NCBI RefSeq assembly: GCF_900177345.1
Contig: NZ_FWZT01000002.1
Location: 421,326-485,325, forward strand
Origin: Pseudobacteriovorax antillogorgiicola
GTDB taxonomy: Bacteria > Bdellovibrionota_B > Oligoflexia > Oligoflexales > Oligoflexaceae
DNA: 64,000 nt
Direction: 5' to 3'
The stretch's first letter is position 1. Every line of letters starts with the position of its first letter. Shown one piece after another: positions 61,160 to 64,000 of the stretch. The notes under the pieces were generated by a model. It was not told the origin of the DNA. It made no database searches and worked only from the letters and a program-made list of their open reading frames with translations. Made by a program: the position numbers and the translations under genes.

Positions 61160-62631
61160 TGAAAATAACTTACTTATTTGGAGCGCTAGTAATCGCTTCT
61201 ACCACTAGCTTTGGTGCTGCAGCCAATAGTTCGCAGCGAGAATTCTATCCCAGCACCGTACCCTCTCGTATTATTGGCCTTATGCAAGGTAATTTCGGCT
61301 CATGTGCTGCGGCTGCACAAACTCATGCGCTGGAACATCAGTTTGCTCTTAGAGGCTATTCGGTTCGACTCTCGAATTTTTATTCCTACAACTATATTTG
61401 GAGAGAAAGGGCTGAAGAGCAGAATATAAAGGTAAGTAGTACCGACCTAGACCTTATGGAAAAATGGGGACCAATTTTACCTGAATTCATGTGGCCCGAA
61501 GATGGAGCAGGTTTATTCACTGCGTACAATGGCAGTAGCTCATGGTTTGTCAGCGTGACTGGTAGCTCAGAGAATGATGAAGAAATTGAAAATCACTACC
61601 GAAACTTCCATGTTCCTCGCGTTAGTAAGGCTGTTTTGCATGACGGCATTTTTTCAAACGCAAGAAACTTAGGGTATAAGGATAGCTTTTATGCCTACTC
61701 TTCCAGAAACGATATTATTGAATTTGTAAAAGAGAACGTTGCTAGAGATCTTGCACCAGTAATTACTGTTCACGGCGATATTCTCGAAGAAGAGAATATG
61801 AACCTTTCTACAGGACTCTCTAAAGGCTATAAGTTTGAAGAAATAGACGCAAAAGAGCCTAGACATGCTGTGGTCGCTGTAGGGTGGGATAATAGCTTGT
61901 ACAATGGTGAAGGCGCTTTGATTGTAAGAAATTCTTGGAATAGCCCATCTAGGATAAATGCTGCTCAAGAAGTCTCAGACGAGGATTTGGATGATTTCAA
62001 TCGTTTCAGAGGCAAACTACAAAATGGACGAAAACTTCCAGGGTTCGCAGCCATACCATTTAGTTACATAAGGAAAGTGGCCAGAAAATACGGAGACTTT
62101 GGTATTACCATCTACGATATTGACTACAGAAGTTTTTACAACACATACAATCGTAGTAGAGGTGCTTACAAGACTCTATCTGTTCCCTTTGCGTGTGAGG
62201 GGTCCAGAATAAGATCGACATCTTCTGAAACCGAGAAAGATCGTGTACAATTTGCAATATCAGAGTGGCGTGATGCTACTAACTTATTAGAATCAGGCGA
62301 TGCATTCGGAAGGGTATTATACAGAGATATTCTATTTCGAAACGCGCTGGGAACACGTAAAGGGGCCGATTTTAAAATTGCTCAAGTTCCTACCCATAGT
62401 AAATTTGGCGACAAAAGATTTGATGAGCTTCTTCGTGGTGACTTCAATCACTTTTACTGCTATCCTTCGGTACTAAACAGCCAACAAGGACGAGTTTGGC
62501 CCAATAACCAAGAGATGTCCTCTGGCATGAAAAGCTTGATAAAAGACAACTTCGATCTAGGATTTAGAAATATTAGCTCTTGGAAAAACTTTTTTGATAG
62601 AGCTTTGGTCGATGACCTAGATCAGCTTTGA
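61159..62631 (+). CDS. Secreted papain-like (C1) cysteine protease
   Basis: The ATG at 61159 overlaps the previous stop (TAATG) and has AGGGAG six bases upstream. A signal peptide of about 22 residues is followed by a C1-type protease domain. Gln43 and the nucleophile Cys49 lie in MQGNFGSCAAAA, His236 in PRHAVVAVGWD and Asn258 in IVRNSW, the full papain set. There is no long propeptide before the Cys, unlike most papain-family proteases. The last 200 residues are extra. It probably acts on proteins outside the cell or processes the operon's other products. Confidence 0.82.
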   Translation: MKITYLFGALVIASTTSFGAAANSSQREFYPSTVPSRIIGLMQGNFGSCAAAAQTHALEHQFALRGYSVRLSNFYSYNYIWRERAEEQNIKVSSTDLDLMEKWGPILPEFMWPEDGAGLFTAYNGSSSWFVSVTGSSENDEEIENHYRNFHVPRVSKAVLHDGIFSNARNLGYKDSFYAYSSRNDIIEFVKENVARDLAPVITVHGDILEEENMNLSTGLSKGYKFEEIDAKEPRHAVVAVGWDNSLYNGEGALIVRNSWNSPSRINAAQEVSDEDLDDFNRFRGKLQNGRKLPGFAAIPFSYIRKVARKYGDFGITIYDIDYRSFYNTYNRSRGAYKTLSVPFACEGSRIRSTSSETEKDRVQFAISEWRDATNLLESGDAFGRVLYRDILFRNALGTRKGADFKIAQVPTHSKFGDKRFDELLRGDFNHFYCYPSVLNSQQGRVWPNNQEMSSGMKSLIKDNFDLGFRNISSWKNFFDRALVDDLDQL

Positions 62632-62646
62632 AAGGAGTTTTTAAGT

Positions 62647-63114
62647 ATGTTGAAGTCTACGCTTGTTTTTACGTCTTTGATTCTTACAGCATGCTCCAGT
62701 GACAATGCTTCTTCAAATAGTGATTCAAGTGACTTTAGCTTGATTAGTGAGAGTGTTAGCTACAGAGAATACCTGCGAGCTACACGGCCATGGTACGTAC
62801 ATGAAGTGAAGATGTGTATCGCCTCTTCGGATGCAATAGAAATAGACAGTCTCGAAACGTTGTACCTATCTACCGTTAGTTTAGATGGTTCTGCTAGAGG
62901 TAATTTATACTTACTTGAGAGCGATCACTACGAGATATTATCAAGTGAGAAAGGAGCTTTCTGCTTGAATCGAGAAGTATCTATAGACAATTCAGAATGG
63001 TTCAGTACACCTTCAGAATTCCGACTAGAAGCAAAAATCAGGAACGTTACTACTGGAGAAGAGTTTTTGATTGAAGGCACGAAAGTCTTCAATAAAGAAG
63101 ATCTCAAGAACTAA
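62647..63114 (+). CDS. Small lipoprotein, last gene of the secreted operon
   Basis: The leader ends ILTAC (good lipobox). The mature chain of about 137 residues begins with a Ser/Asn/Asp linker and continues as a beta-sandwich-like region with two Cys (VKMCIASS, AFCLNRE). It starts 15 bases after the protease stop with AAAGGAG upstream. It may be an immunity or anchoring protein for the operon, but nothing in the sequence proves this. Confidence 0.65.
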   Translation: MLKSTLVFTSLILTACSSDNASSNSDSSDFSLISESVSYREYLRATRPWYVHEVKMCIASSDAIEIDSLETLYLSTVSLDGSARGNLYLLESDHYEILSSEKGAFCLNREVSIDNSEWFSTPSEFRLEAKIRNVTTGEEFLIEGTKVFNKEDLKN

Positions 63115-63118
63115 TATT

Positions 63119-63152
63119 TCCTCTTCAGGGCCCGAATAGACCCTGAAGAGGA
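63119..63152 (+). terminator. Terminator hairpin of the secreted operon
   Basis: TCCTCTTCAGGG (63119-63130) and CCCTGAAGAGGA (63141-63152) form a perfect 12-bp stem with a 10-base loop, five bases after the last stop. A T-poor tail follows, so it might be factor-dependent. Confidence 0.7.
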
Positions 63153-63322
63153 TCAGTCTAATTTCTAATTGATATAACCATTATCACGAGATCTGACCGA
63201 TACCATGGCCAAAGTCAGCGGCAACGCTTGCGAGGTTGTTTGTATGAATAGCCCCATGGTAAATCTTCATCTGATGATGCTTTCTTTCTATCGTCCTGAG
63301 GGTAGAGGATAGTGCAATACTT

Positions 63323-63872
63323 TCACGTTGAAACAAAAGTATTATCCCAATCCTGTCCCCAATAGTTGATAAGCCAATTGAAAGCGTAGGATCGCTCCAT
63401 GATGACCCCTTCATCTAGCTCATCAGGAATTGGTCTTTGTTTCGAACGTGCTTCAACAACATGCCAGTGCAAGCACCTATTGAAGTCGATAGCATCCAAG
63501 ATATCGGCAGGACTTCTCATCGTTCCATTCATAACTTGATCTTGGCTATCCAATAGCATTGATACAAGCTCTGGGACTGAGCAGACTTTGTTGGGCAGGC
63601 TGAGGGAATCAGTTAGACCAAGAACCCATAGAAATACATTTATCCCCTCATACTTCCAAAGAGCATCAATCACTTCTTGATGGTTTGGTTTGCTACTGTG
63701 AAGAAACTCTTTCTCTTGTGCTGATAACTCTATAAAACCTAGCGGGATCGACTTCTCTAATTGGTCGAGTGAGGTTTCACTATTTTCTCTTATGGATTCC
63801 GCCCAGATTGCATTCACAAGAAGGGAGTAGGTCCTATTTACAATAGAATCCCTATCTGAAGCTCCCCAAAAG
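63323..63872 (-). pseudogene. DUF4272 gene cut at its 5' end by an IS element
   Basis: The minus-strand frame from Trp38 to the end has the DUF4272 layout: IVNRTYSLLVNAIWAE, ALWKYEGINVFLWVLGLTD, PADILDAIDFNRCLHWHVVEAR, then IMERSYAFNWLI and DWDNTFVST. The family's function is unknown. The upstream 36 codons of the frame run antisense to an IS transposase and do not match. The break falls at 63872/63873, where the IS end TGCTGGAC begins, so the 5' end of the gene was lost or displaced by insertion. Confidence 0.65.
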
Positions 63873-64000
63873 TGCTGGACAAATCTAACTGAACGGCCTA
63901 ATTCACCATAGTGAGGAGAATTACCGTGACTCAGAACAAACGAACCAGACCAACCTACAGCCAGGAATTTAAGGAACAAGCAGTCGCTAAGTACTTAGAA
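63873..64000 (+). mobile_element. Left end of an IS3-type insertion sequence, cut by the window
   Basis: The element appears to begin at TGCTGGACAAATC (63873), with the TG start seen in many IS3-family ends. Transposase OrfA starts 53 bases in. The right end lies outside the window. The left end was placed by the point where DUF4272 homology stops, so it is accurate to a few bases only. Confidence 0.6.
63926..64000 (+). CDS. IS3-family transposase OrfA, N-terminal fragment
   Basis: Reading from GTG 63926 (AGGAGA six bases upstream) gives 25 residues including RTRPTYSQEFKEQAVAKY. That matches the start of IS3-family OrfA proteins, typically RRKYTxEFKxEAVxLxxE, before the HTH. The gene continues past the right edge. 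It is read opposite to the DUF4272 remnant. Confidence 0.75.
   Translation, partial: MTQNKRTRPTYSQEFKEQAVAKYLE

Noticed and set aside
63184..63414. A 76-codon minus-strand frame overlapping the DUF4272 gene end
   Set aside because: It overlaps the conserved DUF4272 C-terminus in another frame and has no start signal.
1..64000. tRNA genes, rRNA genes and CRISPR arrays
   Set aside because: No T-loop/acceptor pattern, no rRNA segments and no regularly spaced repeats of 25-40 bases were seen on either strand.

Overview
This is a 64 kb stretch of a Gram-negative chromosome with single genes and short operons on both strands. No rRNA, tRNA, plasmid or phage gene was found. Many products carry Sec signal peptides or lipoprotein boxes. 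There are several HD-GYP, receiver and histidine-kinase proteins. A TIGR02147-type regulator is translationally coupled to a secreted protein, a pairing I associate with Bdellovibrio- and Oligoflexus-like bacteria and Fibrobacteres. My best guess is the Bdellovibrionota (Oligoflexia), but this is inference from gene content, since no rRNA or marker phylogeny is possible here.

Layout. 1-7 kb: the 3' end of a DUF1552-like gene, a Nudix hydrolase, lipoproteins, a receiver protein, a half-size UPF0016 transporter, an HD-GYP protein and an SRAP protein. 7-13 kb: a stand-alone TldD-like protease, an IMPACT-family protein, rpsU, aat, a GAF/HD-GYP protein and a DEDDh exonuclease. 13-20 kb: a 606-aa protein that looks like two fused radical-SAM futalosine-enzyme domains without the iron-sulfur cysteines, an acid phosphatase-like protein, a lytic transglycosylase and an SH3/coiled-coil protein. 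20-28 kb: the tldD-pmbA pair, a phosphatase, a Bcp peroxiredoxin, a DUF454 protein and a regulator/Kelch pair. 28-41 kb: a CBS-histidine kinase-receiver hybrid, a hydrolase with a basic tail, two bacterioferritin subunits with complementary sites, Hsp33, TonB, a dihaem cytochrome-like protein, a dipeptide-type ABC ATPase, a racemase and a sigma-70 family factor. 41-54 kb: a possible structured RNA, a neutral ceramidase, receiver proteins, a YceI/LysR divergon, a CheX-like/PAS pair, an AraC/VOC divergon, and a Fic protein behind an array of GTATAC-type sites.

54-64 kb is an accessory region. A transposon-associated orphan ORF lies on its left. At its right edge an IS3-type element begins inside a DUF4272 gene. 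Between them is a tight six-gene operon (57865-63114). It encodes three paralogous secreted proteins with one cysteine/tryptophan signature, a lipoprotein with a MACPF-like motif, a papain-like cysteine protease and a small lipoprotein. A divergently transcribed HTH regulator and a small secreted protein lie just upstream. This operon is the best candidate in the window for an undescribed system, possibly a secreted pore-former plus protease with accessory proteins.

How the genes work together. TldD and PmbA should form one protease complex. The two ferritin subunits should co-assemble into one bacterioferritin. TonB, the envelope lipoproteins and the lytic transglycosylase serve the cell envelope. 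The signalling proteins point to c-di-GMP and phosphorelay control. All functions were assigned by reading motifs in the translated sequence, without any database search.
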